Positions 6,040 through 11,108 of a stretch of DNA of 11,108 bases are shown here, piece after piece. How positions within the stretch are numbered: position 1 is the first letter of the stretch; each line of letters starts with the position of its first letter. The stretch comes from Deltaproteobacteria bacterium. GTDB taxonomy: Bacteria; Desulfobacterota; Binatia; UBA9968. The notes under the pieces were generated by a model that saw only the letters and a program-made list of their open reading frames with translations, was not told where the DNA came from and made no database searches. The DNA is taken from positions 19,137 through 30,244 of the forward strand of contig VBKX01000311.1 of the NCBI GenBank assembly GCA_005879435.1, read 5' to 3'. A program made the translations under genes and the position numbers.

Positions 6040-6549
6040 ATGGGTCCGATAAAAACTGCAACCACTGCGCGTTATGGGCAGGATAAGTTACTCGCGGAAA
6101 CGGTGGTGCTTACGCGCTTAGATAAGGCCGTCGGATGGGCACGGAAATATTCGCTTTTTCCGTATCCCTTCGCGACGGCCTGCTGTGCGATGGAATACAT
6201 GTCATTGTCGATGTCACCCTACGATATCGATCGTTTCGGCGCGCTATTGCCGCGGTTCAGTCCGCGACAAGCCGATTTGCTCATGGTGATCGGGACCGTG
6301 AACCATAAACTATCTCCGGTCTTGAAACGAGTCTATGAACAGATGTCCGAGCCTAAGTGGGTTATGGCTTTTGGCGCCTGCGCTGCCAGCGGCGGGTTTT
6401 ACGACAACTACGCCACGGTGCAGGGTATCGACCGGATTATCCCGGTCGACGTTTATGTGCCCGGGTGCCCACCTCGGCCTGAAGCTGTACTCGATGGCCT
6501 TATGGAACTACAAAACCGCATCGCTTCGCAGAAACAACCTATCGGTTAG
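6040..6549 (+). CDS. nuoB: NADH-quinone oxidoreductase subunit B
   Basis: The peripheral-arm subunit of NDH-1 (complex I) that carries the last iron-sulfur cluster, N2, beside the quinone pocket at the inner membrane. 169 residues, normal for NuoB. The tandem cysteines in FATACCAMEYM (44-54; C48, C49), C114 in MAFGACAASGG (109-119) and C143 in YVPGCPPRPEAV (139-150) form the complete N2 ligand set; DRFGALLPRFSPRQADLL (64-81) and GTVNHKLSPVLKRVYEQM (85-102) are typical. The ATG at 6040 is the only in-frame start after a stop codon at 6019-6021; GAGGC (6020-6024) lies rather far upstream, so translation may be weak or coupled. Unusually, no nuoA, nuoC or nuoD is adjacent: neighbours are cspA and a cold-shock-like gene. 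A hydrogenase small-subunit relative is the alternative, but the sequence is closest to NuoB. Confidence 0.93.
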   Translation: MGPIKTATTARYGQDKLLAETVVLTRLDKAVGWARKYSLFPYPFATACCAMEYMSLSMSPYDIDRFGALLPRFSPRQADLLMVIGTVNHKLSPVLKRVYEQMSEPKWVMAFGACAASGGFYDNYATVQGIDRIIPVDVYVPGCPPRPEAVLDGLMELQNRIASQKQPIG

Positions 6550-6653
6550 GCGTGATCAACAATTGTACGGTGGTGGATTAACAAACCGTCAGGTTTTAAT
6601 GTAATAGATGAGATTCAGCTCGGGCTCGGCCCAAGTTAAAGGCTAGTCCCAAA

Positions 6654-6965
6654 ATGGTCCCTGAAGACAAAGACCCTTTGAAGTCGGCACGGGGGGATTT
6701 TTACCACCAGGGAGTGATCACAAAACTTTTCCCGTCGAACAATACCGGCGTGGTCAGAACCGAGAGCGGTCGCGAATTGACTTTCTCGTACGAATTGGTG
6801 CTGCTTTTGGGCGAAGCAAAATCGCCGCTCGACTTAAATGTCGGTGAGCCGGTGGGTTACGATTTAGGGTGGACTTCAGCGGGTCTGCGAGTGACGAAGC
6901 TAAAGACTTATCCAAAGACGAAAAGTGACATCGGCGCGCCCGATTCAGAAGGGCAGCGAAGTTAA
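6654..6965 (+). CDS. Small protein with a probable degenerate cold-shock/OB domain
   Basis: A 103-residue acidic-start, basic-end protein that I cannot name. Residues 19-85 follow the pattern of a cold-shock domain: QGVITKLFPSNNTGVVRTES aligns with the GxVKWFxxxKGxGFI region, GRELTFSYELV with the GxDVFVHxSAI region, and LNVGEPVGYDLGWTSAGLRV with the LxEGxxVxFxxxxxxxGxxAxxV end. The aromatic residues of RNP1 and RNP2 that stack on RNA are missing (NTGVV and LTFSY), so nucleic-acid binding, if any, must differ. The ATG at 6654 has AAAGG 11 nt upstream. It lies 104 bases after nuoB on the same strand and may share its transcript. Its last 21 bases overlap the end of the convergent membrane-protein gene. 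Fold assignment is inference from pattern; a different OB or SH3-like barrel is possible. Confidence 0.65.
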   Translation: MVPEDKDPLKSARGDFYHQGVITKLFPSNNTGVVRTESGRELTFSYELVLLLGEAKSPLDLNVGEPVGYDLGWTSAGLRVTKLKTYPKTKSDIGAPDSEGQRS

Positions 6966-7775
6966 GGCAAGAATCTGCCGTCCCAAGATCTCTCCGACGA
7001 ACACTCCCAATAACGCGATATAAAATAAACCGGTGGCGGCCATGGTGTGCGGTATAAGCAACGTACGCCAGATCATCCAAGACAGGATCAGCGGCGCCAC
7101 CTGGCCGATCATCGCACGCGTGATCAACAGCGTCGCATGATGTTGCCATAGGCGCTGCATGGCAATGGCGGTTTGCGGGGTTCCAAACAAATAGAGGATG
7201 AGCGGCGATAGTGCCAAAGACGCGCATTGTGCGATTAACGCCATCACGAAGAATCGATAAGTTCGAATAAAGGGATCCAGGCTCTGCCCGGTATCGATTA
7301 GATACCAATGGCCGATCAGCATGCCGACGGTGACGCTGCCGAGCAGCAGAGAAGATATAAAAAACGTAGTGGGATAGACCACGGTCTCAATCGAAATAAG
7401 AGCCGCGTTGTAAAAGTTGTGGGCGCTGAGAATCAAACCGACTGAACCGGCAAGAACGGCTGACGCAAAGCTGCGCGCCCGAAAAGCCTGGTTTTCAGTC
7501 CACAAGGAGAGCATGTAAGAGGAAAAAAAAATAACGAACGCAACGTGAAAACAGACTTCGAGCCCTATTCCCCAGCTCAAACGTTGCGATAGGCTGTGCC
7601 AGTAGATCGGGCTTTTGCCCCATAAACCAAGCAAGGCGATGACATACAGAACGGCGGCCGTCGATTTATAAAAAGCTCGCTCGATCTCGTGAAACGGCGT
7701 TCCCGCCAAGGCGAAAAGGCCGCCCAAGGCCACTTGATAAAAGAAAATAAGAAAACTGCTGGAAAATCCTTGCAT
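6945..7775 (-). CDS. Unknown integral membrane protein, about eight helices, in the quinone operon
   Basis: 276 residues from the ATG at 7775; a GTG at 7802 in the same frame would add MGRRAECNS but overlap the methyltransferase stop, so I prefer the ATG, 10 bases after that stop. Hydrophobic segments fall near 8-25, 39-53, 66-91, 104-122, 136-158, 174-198, 216-236 and 246-268. Histidines occur inside or at the edge of several: H77, H119 (SAHNFYNAA), H156 (MLIGHWYLID), H212 and H213 (LWQHHATLL). Such spacing would suit heme or quinone binding, but no CxxCH or known signature is present. I do not recognise the family. It is the third gene of a minus-strand unit after prenyl diphosphate synthase and UbiE/MenG, which suggests a role in quinone biosynthesis or in a quinone-linked membrane enzyme. 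The end overlaps the convergent small gene by 21 bases. Confidence 0.8.
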   Translation of the reverse strand: MQGFSSSFLIFFYQVALGGLFALAGTPFHEIERAFYKSTAAVLYVIALLGLWGKSPIYWHSLSQRLSWGIGLEVCFHVAFVIFFSSYMLSLWTENQAFRARSFASAVLAGSVGLILSAHNFYNAALISIETVVYPTTFFISSLLLGSVTVGMLIGHWYLIDTGQSLDPFIRTYRFFVMALIAQCASLALSPLILYLFGTPQTAIAMQRLWQHHATLLITRAMIGQVAPLILSWMIWRTLLIPHTMAATGLFYIALLGVFVGEILGRQILALTSLPF

Positions 7776-7785
7776 CGAGTTACAT

Positions 7786-8517
7786 TCAGCGCGCCGGCCC
7801 ACTGGGTTTATTGGCGACGTGCATACAAACCGCGCCGCTCAAGAACTTTCGCACGGCGACGTGCTCGAAACCGGCTTCTCGGATAAGTTGCGCCACCTTC
7901 TCGGGTGGATGAAACTGGCGCACCGAATCGGAGAGGTATTGGTAGGCCTTGCGATCGTGCGAGAGCCATCCGCCAATGGACGGCACTAAACAATAAAAAT
8001 AGATTGAGTACAGCTCGGCGAACCAGCTCGCGGCGGGAGGAAACATATCCAGCGAGACAAATTTGCCGCCGGGCTTGAGCACGCGAAACGACTCCGCGAA
8101 GAATAGCGGCAGATCGGAGACGTTGCGCAGCACAAATGATGTGATCGCGCCGTCAAAAATGGAGTTCTTAAAGGGCGCGAACATGGCGCTGCCCATGACG
8201 AAAGCGGTGCTCGCAGCGTACCGTGTGCGCGCCCGCTTAGCTTGCGCTAGATTTAACATTTGCAGCGAGAAATCCAATCCAACGAAGTGCCCATTGCCCT
8301 TGGCGGTCGCGGCGGCGTTCAAAACCAAGTCACCGGTTCCGGTGCCGATATCGAGGATGCGAGGGCGCGCGCCCGTGAGGGCAGCGCGAATGGCTTGGCG
8401 CCTCCACCGGGTGTCGAGGCGAAAGCTGATGACGCGATTGAGCAAGTCATAGCGACCCGCAATCCGATCGAACATATTCTGAACGGATCGGTCGCGCGAA
8501 GCGTTAACGGCGGACAT
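7786..8517 (-). CDS. ubiE: Demethylmenaquinone/2-polyprenyl-benzoquinol C-methyltransferase
   Basis: The SAM-dependent C-methyltransferase of menaquinone (MenG) or ubiquinone (UbiE) synthesis, acting on the prenylated ring at the inner membrane. 243 residues, the usual length. Seen: the N-terminal FDRIAGRYDLLNRVISF (16-32) with RWRRQ (37-41), SAM motif I ILDIGTGTGDLV (54-65), GLDFSLQMLNLAQAK (80-94), the family signature region ITSFVLRNVSD (125-135), and FRVLKPGGKFVSLDM (144-158), ending with YQYLSDSVRQF (192-202) and REAGF (213-217). The signature is usually FGLRNV; here it is FVLRNV. It lies 47 bases after the prenyl diphosphate synthase, which makes the tail of the substrate. Whether the product is menaquinone, ubiquinone or both cannot be decided without the ring-synthesis genes. 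No clear ribosome site precedes the ATG. Confidence 0.94.
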   Translation of the reverse strand: MSAVNASRDRSVQNMFDRIAGRYDLLNRVISFRLDTRWRRQAIRAALTGARPRILDIGTGTGDLVLNAAATAKGNGHFVGLDFSLQMLNLAQAKRARTRYAASTAFVMGSAMFAPFKNSIFDGAITSFVLRNVSDLPLFFAESFRVLKPGGKFVSLDMFPPAASWFAELYSIYFYCLVPSIGGWLSHDRKAYQYLSDSVRQFHPPEKVAQLIREAGFEHVAVRKFLSGAVCMHVANKPSGPAR

Positions 8518-8564
8518 CGGCTGGGATGCTTAGGATAGGCACAGCGTGACGGCAAACAATGGAG

Positions 8565-9533
8565 TTAGAAATCTCGATCGATGATCAGTTGGACGAGAGT
8601 TTTGAGTCCGTTGCGGTACATCGATGGCGGTAGTTTTTTCACCGATTTCAGGGCTTCCTTAGCGTAGCGTTTCGAAAGCGATTTCGCTTCCTGAATCGCA
8701 GCGCCTGTTTTGATCGCGGCAAGCGCTTCGGCGATTTGTGCTTCGCTCGGCTTGCCACTTTCGAACGCGTCGCACACCGCGGAGTCGCCGTTGAGGACCG
8801 CTAGGATGATCGGTAGCGCGGGATTGCCATCACGCAGGTCCATGCCGATGGGTTTACCTAGAAGATCGACGTGACCCACCACGTCGAGAATGTCATCGAC
8901 GATCTGAAACGCGATGCCCATATTGAGCCCGTAGCGTTCGGCTTCGTCGACGAAGGACGACGGAGCGCCTGCGAGGTAGGCTCCGACCTTGGCTCCGGTG
9001 TGGAAGAGCGAAGCGGTTTTCCGTTTGACGATCTCCAGGTAATCGTCGATCGTCACCGCCCGGTTCCGATTGAAGTGGCCTTGCAGAATTTCCCCTTCGG
9101 TCAAGAGCGTGCAGGCGTCGGCAGTCCACTGCACCACGCTCTCGTCGAATTTACCGGCGAATTCAAAAGCCTTGATGAAGAGAAAATCTCCGGCGACTAG
9201 AGTGGACTTGAGGCCGAATTTCTTGAAGGCCGACTCTTTACCGCGACGCGTTTCGGCGCCATCGATGATATCGTCGTGCAGTAACGTCGCGGTATGGATG
9301 AGTTCGATGGCCGTTGCGATATCGACGATGTCTTGCGTACGTTGGCCGCCAAACGCAAAATATGCCAAGAGGGTGACCATCGGCCGCACCCGCTTCCCGC
9401 CGCTGTCGATGAGATGAGTCGATATATCCGTGAGGGCTGGTTCGCGAGATCGAACCGCGCGAGCCAAATTTTCTTCGACAAGCTGCAACGCCTCACTGAC
9501 GCAACCGAACGGATCGTTGGCCCCGTGTAGCAA
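8565..9533 (-). CDS. ispB: Long-chain trans-polyprenyl diphosphate synthase
   Basis: Elongates an allylic diphosphate with isopentenyl diphosphate units to the side chain of respiratory quinones. 322 residues, normal for octaprenyl/heptaprenyl synthases. Seen: SGGKRVRPM (44-52), the first aspartate-rich motif HDDIIDGAETRRG (86-98), LVAGDFLFIKAFE (112-124), EGEILQGHF (146-154), KTASLF (172-177), and the second motif QIVDDILDVVG (210-220) followed by GKPIGMDLRDGNPALP (226-241). The residue five before the first motif is the small A82, which in this family permits long products; chain length itself is not readable. The start is TTG at 9533: no ATG or GTG occurs in frame between the expected promoter and the conserved core, and the resulting N terminus matches the family. 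First gene of the unit with ubiE and the unknown membrane protein. Confidence 0.93.
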   Translation of the reverse strand: MLHGANDPFGCVSEALQLVEENLARAVRSREPALTDISTHLIDSGGKRVRPMVTLLAYFAFGGQRTQDIVDIATAIELIHTATLLHDDIIDGAETRRGKESAFKKFGLKSTLVAGDFLFIKAFEFAGKFDESVVQWTADACTLLTEGEILQGHFNRNRAVTIDDYLEIVKRKTASLFHTGAKVGAYLAGAPSSFVDEAERYGLNMGIAFQIVDDILDVVGHVDLLGKPIGMDLRDGNPALPIILAVLNGDSAVCDAFESGKPSEAQIAEALAAIKTGAAIQEAKSLSKRYAKEALKSVKKLPPSMYRNGLKTLVQLIIDRDF

Positions 9534-9574
9534 AGGAATCTTTCGCCCGGCATCAGGTACGATTGTGGAAGCGG

Positions 9575-9604
9575 ATTGTAGTCTTTTCGATTTGGTTTCT
9601 TGAA
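9575..9604 (-). promoter_or_regulatory. Candidate promoter of the prenyl synthase/ubiE operon
   Basis: On the minus strand TACAAT (complement of 9575-9580) is preceded at 18 bases by TTCAAG (complement of 9599-9604). The -10 is good, the -35 fair. Expected start near 9568, about 35 nt before the TTG start. Confidence 0.45.
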
Positions 9605-9796
9605 TCAGAAAAACTCCACGTAGCGGTTAAAAATCTAGCAGGAAAATGGCATAGATCACGGGATTGGTCAAGCCAAACTGACCGCGATGAGGAGCGTTTG
9701 GCTGAATCGTCGACGCGCACCGCCTGAGCGCACCTGATTTCTGCAATGCAACACTAAATTCGCTCGGCGGCGGCAACAATCGTGGAGGTTTTTTTC
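9605..9796. other. Intergenic stretch with two inverted repeats, no gene seen
   Basis: Two dyads lie between the divergent promoters. AGCCAAAC (9671-9678) and GTTTGGCT (9696-9703) are perfect 8-base arms around 17 bases. CCGCC-T-GAGCG (9720-9730) pairs with CGCTCGGCGG (9761-9770) in ten pairs with one bulged T and a 30-base loop. Neither is followed by a T run in a position typical of a terminator. They could be operators or parts of an untranslated RNA. A 60-codon minus-strand frame here has no family-like sequence and I leave it out. Confidence 0.4.
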
Positions 9797-9826
9797 TTGA
9801 CAATAACAAGCAACCCCGAATATATA
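9797..9826 (+). promoter_or_regulatory. Promoter of the PuuD-like gene
   Basis: TTGACA (9797-9802, perfect) and TATATA (9821-9826) with an 18-base spacer, preceded by seven T. Expected start near 9833, leader about 63 nt. The 16 bases from 9789 to 9804 are identical to 5348-5363 before cspA. Confidence 0.68.
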
Positions 9827-9895
9827 AACGCCAAGCAACGTTCAGGTTTTGCTCACTTGATATATTTCCAAGGCGCGTAGAAGGAGGGGAGAGAC

Positions 9896-10591
9896 ATGGA
9901 GTTTACCTTGTTTATGCTTCGGTGGGTGCATTTTCTATCTGGTATCACGTGGATTGGGATTCTTTATTATTTTAATTTCGTTCAGACTCCATTTTTCGCC
10001 GAGACTGAGGCCGGGATCAGGACGGCGGCAATTCAAAAGCTCGTCCCACGGGCGCTTTGGTGGTTCCGATGGGGCGCGATGTTCACTTTTCTCGCGGGTA
10101 TCTTGATCTATATCATGCGGATGGGCGAAATGGGCGGTGCGCTATTCTATTCATCCTCTTACGGCGTGACCATAACCGTGGGCGGTCTGATGGGCACCCT
10201 CATGTTTCTCAACGTTTGGCTCGTGATCTGGCCTAATCAGCAGATCGTAATCGCTTCTGCGAATCAGGTGGCCGGGGGCGGTCAGGCATTGCCGGCCGCC
10301 GCTGGCGCGGGTCGTCGCGCCGCGCTGACTTCGAGAACCAATACCGTTTTCTCGATCCCCATGTTGTTATATATGGGCGCGGCTAGTCACTACTCTCCCA
10401 TGGTCCATCAATCCGACTCCCGGGCACTTTTTTGGCTGCTGGTGATCGTTATTATCGGCGCAGTCGAATGCAACGCTTTGCTCGGGACTCAGGGGCCGAC
10501 GAAGGTGCCGCTGGATTCCGTGAAAGGGACACTGTGGGTAGGCTTTCTATTGACGGCTATCCTGTTCTTGATAACACTTGCGCTAACCTAA
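9896..10591 (+). CDS. Urate_ox_N/PuuD-like integral membrane protein without cytochrome domain
   Basis: 231 residues with about six membrane helices (near 5-29, 56-75, 90-112, 150-166, 177-197, 210-231). The sequence resembles the N-terminal membrane domain of PuuD, an integral-membrane urate oxidase known from Agrobacterium that carries a C-terminal cytochrome c domain. Shared features are LRWVHFLSGITWIGILYYFN (8-27) with H12, VWLVIWPNQQ (107-116), and SRTNTVFSIPMLLYMGAASH (146-165) with H165. The cytochrome domain is absent and the membrane part is shorter than in PuuD. AAGGAGG (9881-9887) 8 nt before the ATG is a strong ribosome site. A separate cytochrome c lipoprotein is encoded convergently 12 bases away and could be the electron acceptor. 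No other purine-catabolism gene is present, and many bacteria carry such stand-alone proteins, so urate oxidation is a hypothesis only; the family call is firmer than the function. Confidence 0.78.
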   Translation: MEFTLFMLRWVHFLSGITWIGILYYFNFVQTPFFAETEAGIRTAAIQKLVPRALWWFRWGAMFTFLAGILIYIMRMGEMGGALFYSSSYGVTITVGGLMGTLMFLNVWLVIWPNQQIVIASANQVAGGGQALPAAAGAGRRAALTSRTNTVFSIPMLLYMGAASHYSPMVHQSDSRALFWLLVIVIIGAVECNALLGTQGPTKVPLDSVKGTLWVGFLLTAILFLITLALT

Positions 10592-10611
10592 CCGGCCCTG
10601 GGTCTAGCGCA
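10579..10611. terminator. Bidirectional hairpin between convergent stop codons
   Basis: TGCGCTA (10579-10585) and TAGCGCA (10605-10611) are perfect reverse complements, extended inside by ACC/GGT with one bulged C. The repeat includes both stop codons (10589-10591 plus strand, 10604-10606 minus strand). No strong T run follows on either side, so it may be a weak shared terminator or a 3'-end stabiliser. Confidence 0.45.
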
Positions 10612-10927
10612 GGTAAGCCGCCAAGTACGGGATCTCATCTTTCAAGAAGGGAAACTGCGGCATGACCTTGGTGGGCCTCTTGGGCTTGTAGTTCGGCGGG
10701 TAGGAGGTGCTCAAGACTCGCGATTCGATCAATTCTTTCGAAGACCCCTTAAGGGCGGGGCCGATGGGTCCATCCTTCGATGGATCGTTGTTGTGACAAG
10801 CTACGCAGTTTGCGAGGTACGCGGCCCTGCCTCTTTCCGCGTCGGCGTCTTTTCCCGAGGAGTCCTTGGACTCCTTGGAACAGCCGGCAAGCAAAACGAT
10901 GGTCAGAACCAGCGCCAGAATTTTCAC
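10604..10927 (-). CDS. Class I cytochrome c lipoprotein
   Basis: A small mono-heme c-type cytochrome exported and anchored by lipid. From the GTG at 10927 the protein is 107 residues and begins with an ideal lipoprotein signal, MKILALVLTIVLLAGC (1-16), the lipobox cysteine being C16; AGGAG (complement of 10933-10937) sits 5 nt upstream, which is why I prefer this start to the ATGs at 10945 and 11038. A Ser/Lys/Asp-rich tether (17-30) leads to the heme site CVACH (41-45); M89 in KVMPQF is the likely second axial ligand, with the GPIGPALKG loop (54-62) and a C-terminal helix EIPYLAAYLR (98-107). Periplasmic electron carrier, partner unknown; the convergent PuuD-like membrane protein is an obvious candidate because the two are fused in PuuD proper. 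Heme and lipobox are secure; the partner is inference. Confidence 0.9.
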   Translation of the reverse strand: MKILALVLTIVLLAGCSKESKDSSGKDADAERGRAAYLANCVACHNNDPSKDGPIGPALKGSSKELIESRVLSTSYPPNYKPKRPTKVMPQFPFLKDEIPYLAAYLR

Positions 10928-11014
10928 CGATACTCCTACATTCATGAACCGCTCGATCGAAGTCTTTCTGTAATCGTGCTGGGTGGTATCTAAACCGGTA
11001 CCCCCCGGCGCGCT

Positions 11015-11034
11015 GATACGATGAGATTCGTATC
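11015..11034. promoter_or_regulatory. Inverted repeat upstream of the cytochrome c gene
   Basis: GATACGA (11015-11021) and TCGTATC (11028-11034) are perfect 7-base arms around 6 bases, about 88 bases before the chosen cytochrome start. The size suits a dimeric regulator, but no convincing -35/-10 pair was found beside it. The remaining bases to 11108 show no gene that I can support. Confidence 0.35.
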
Positions 11035-11108
11035 CCAAGCTTCTCTAAGAAATTTTTCACTTCCCAATCGTATGGATCGACTCAGAACCGGACCGAGCGG
11101 TCGGGTGA

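Noticed and set aside
6006..6086. 26-residue frame containing a CNHC motif before nuoB
   Set aside because: The cysteines arise from reading the nuoB start region in another frame; it is too short to call a metal-binding peptide and is kept only as part of the leader observation.
8063..8538. Long plus-strand frames (129 and 92 codons) opposite ubiE and past its start
   Set aside because: They are shadows of the methyltransferase codon pattern; the minus-strand protein has all SAM motifs.
8871..9530. Several plus-strand frames opposite the prenyl diphosphate synthase
   Set aside because: They are antisense to a gene with both aspartate-rich motifs intact, without ribosome sites or recognisable domains.
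9627..9809. 60-codon minus-strand frame in the divergent gap
   Set aside because: It runs across both inverted repeats and the opposing promoter and has no start context or family resemblance.
10928..11038. N-terminal extension of the cytochrome c from the ATGs at 11038 or 10945
   Set aside because: The longest form would bury the lipoprotein signal behind 37 polar residues; AGGAG placed 5 nt before the GTG at 10927 gives a perfect signal peptide start.
11087..11106. Imperfect palindrome near the right edge (GACCG-AG-CGGTC core)
   Set aside because: The two-base centre is too tight for an RNA hairpin, there is a mismatch in the outer arms, and the flanking sequence is cut by the window.
1..11108. 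CRISPR arrays, transposons, prophage, toxin-antitoxin or defence genes
   Set aside because: I looked for spaced direct repeats, terminal inverted repeats with a transposase, and typical protein motifs on both strands and saw none.

Overview
The window is an ordinary-looking stretch of bacterial chromosome, about 50% GC by eye, with many short transcription units on both strands and no transposase, integrase, phage gene or CRISPR array. It carries a homodimeric-type pyruvate dehydrogenase E1, NDH-1 (NuoB), a lipoprotein cytochrome c, a long-chain prenyl diphosphate synthase and a UbiE/MenG methyltransferase. This suggests a respiring Gram-negative bacterium that makes menaquinone or ubiquinone. 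A proteobacterial or Desulfobacterota/NC10-like uncultured lineage would fit, but I cannot assign one from the sequence.

Layout: 1-2467 is a divergent pair, aceE (minus, 3' end outside the window) and a lipoate-protein-ligase-type gene (plus); the second can supply the lipoyl group of the complex to which the first belongs. 2534-3380 holds a CAU-anticodon tRNA and a PPP-family phosphatase, both minus. 3481-3882 is a small two-helix membrane protein (plus). 3898-4920 is homoserine kinase (minus), with its own promoter and a dyad over the -10.

4921-5560 is a 640-base non-coding stretch. It contains the homoserine kinase promoter, a probable small-RNA 3' end (hairpin plus intrinsic terminator, 5282-5354), a strong consensus promoter (5356-5385) and a folded leader of about 170 nt for the cold-shock gene cspA (5561-5761). 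After another structured gap come an orphan nuoB (6040-6549) and a small protein that looks like a degenerate cold-shock domain (6654-6965).

6945-9533 is a minus-strand operon in the order prenyl diphosphate synthase, UbiE/MenG, unknown eight-helix membrane protein: quinone tail synthesis, quinone ring methylation and an unassigned membrane partner. 9534-9895 is regulatory, with a promoter on each strand and two inverted repeats. 9896-10927 is a convergent pair: a membrane protein of the PuuD/Urate_ox_N type and a class I cytochrome c lipoprotein. In canonical PuuD these two parts are fused in one polypeptide.

I did not find a clear new multi-gene system. The best leads are the small-RNA terminator, promoter and leader cluster before cspA, a 16-base element shared exactly by two promoters, the split PuuD-like pair and the unknown membrane protein in the quinone operon.
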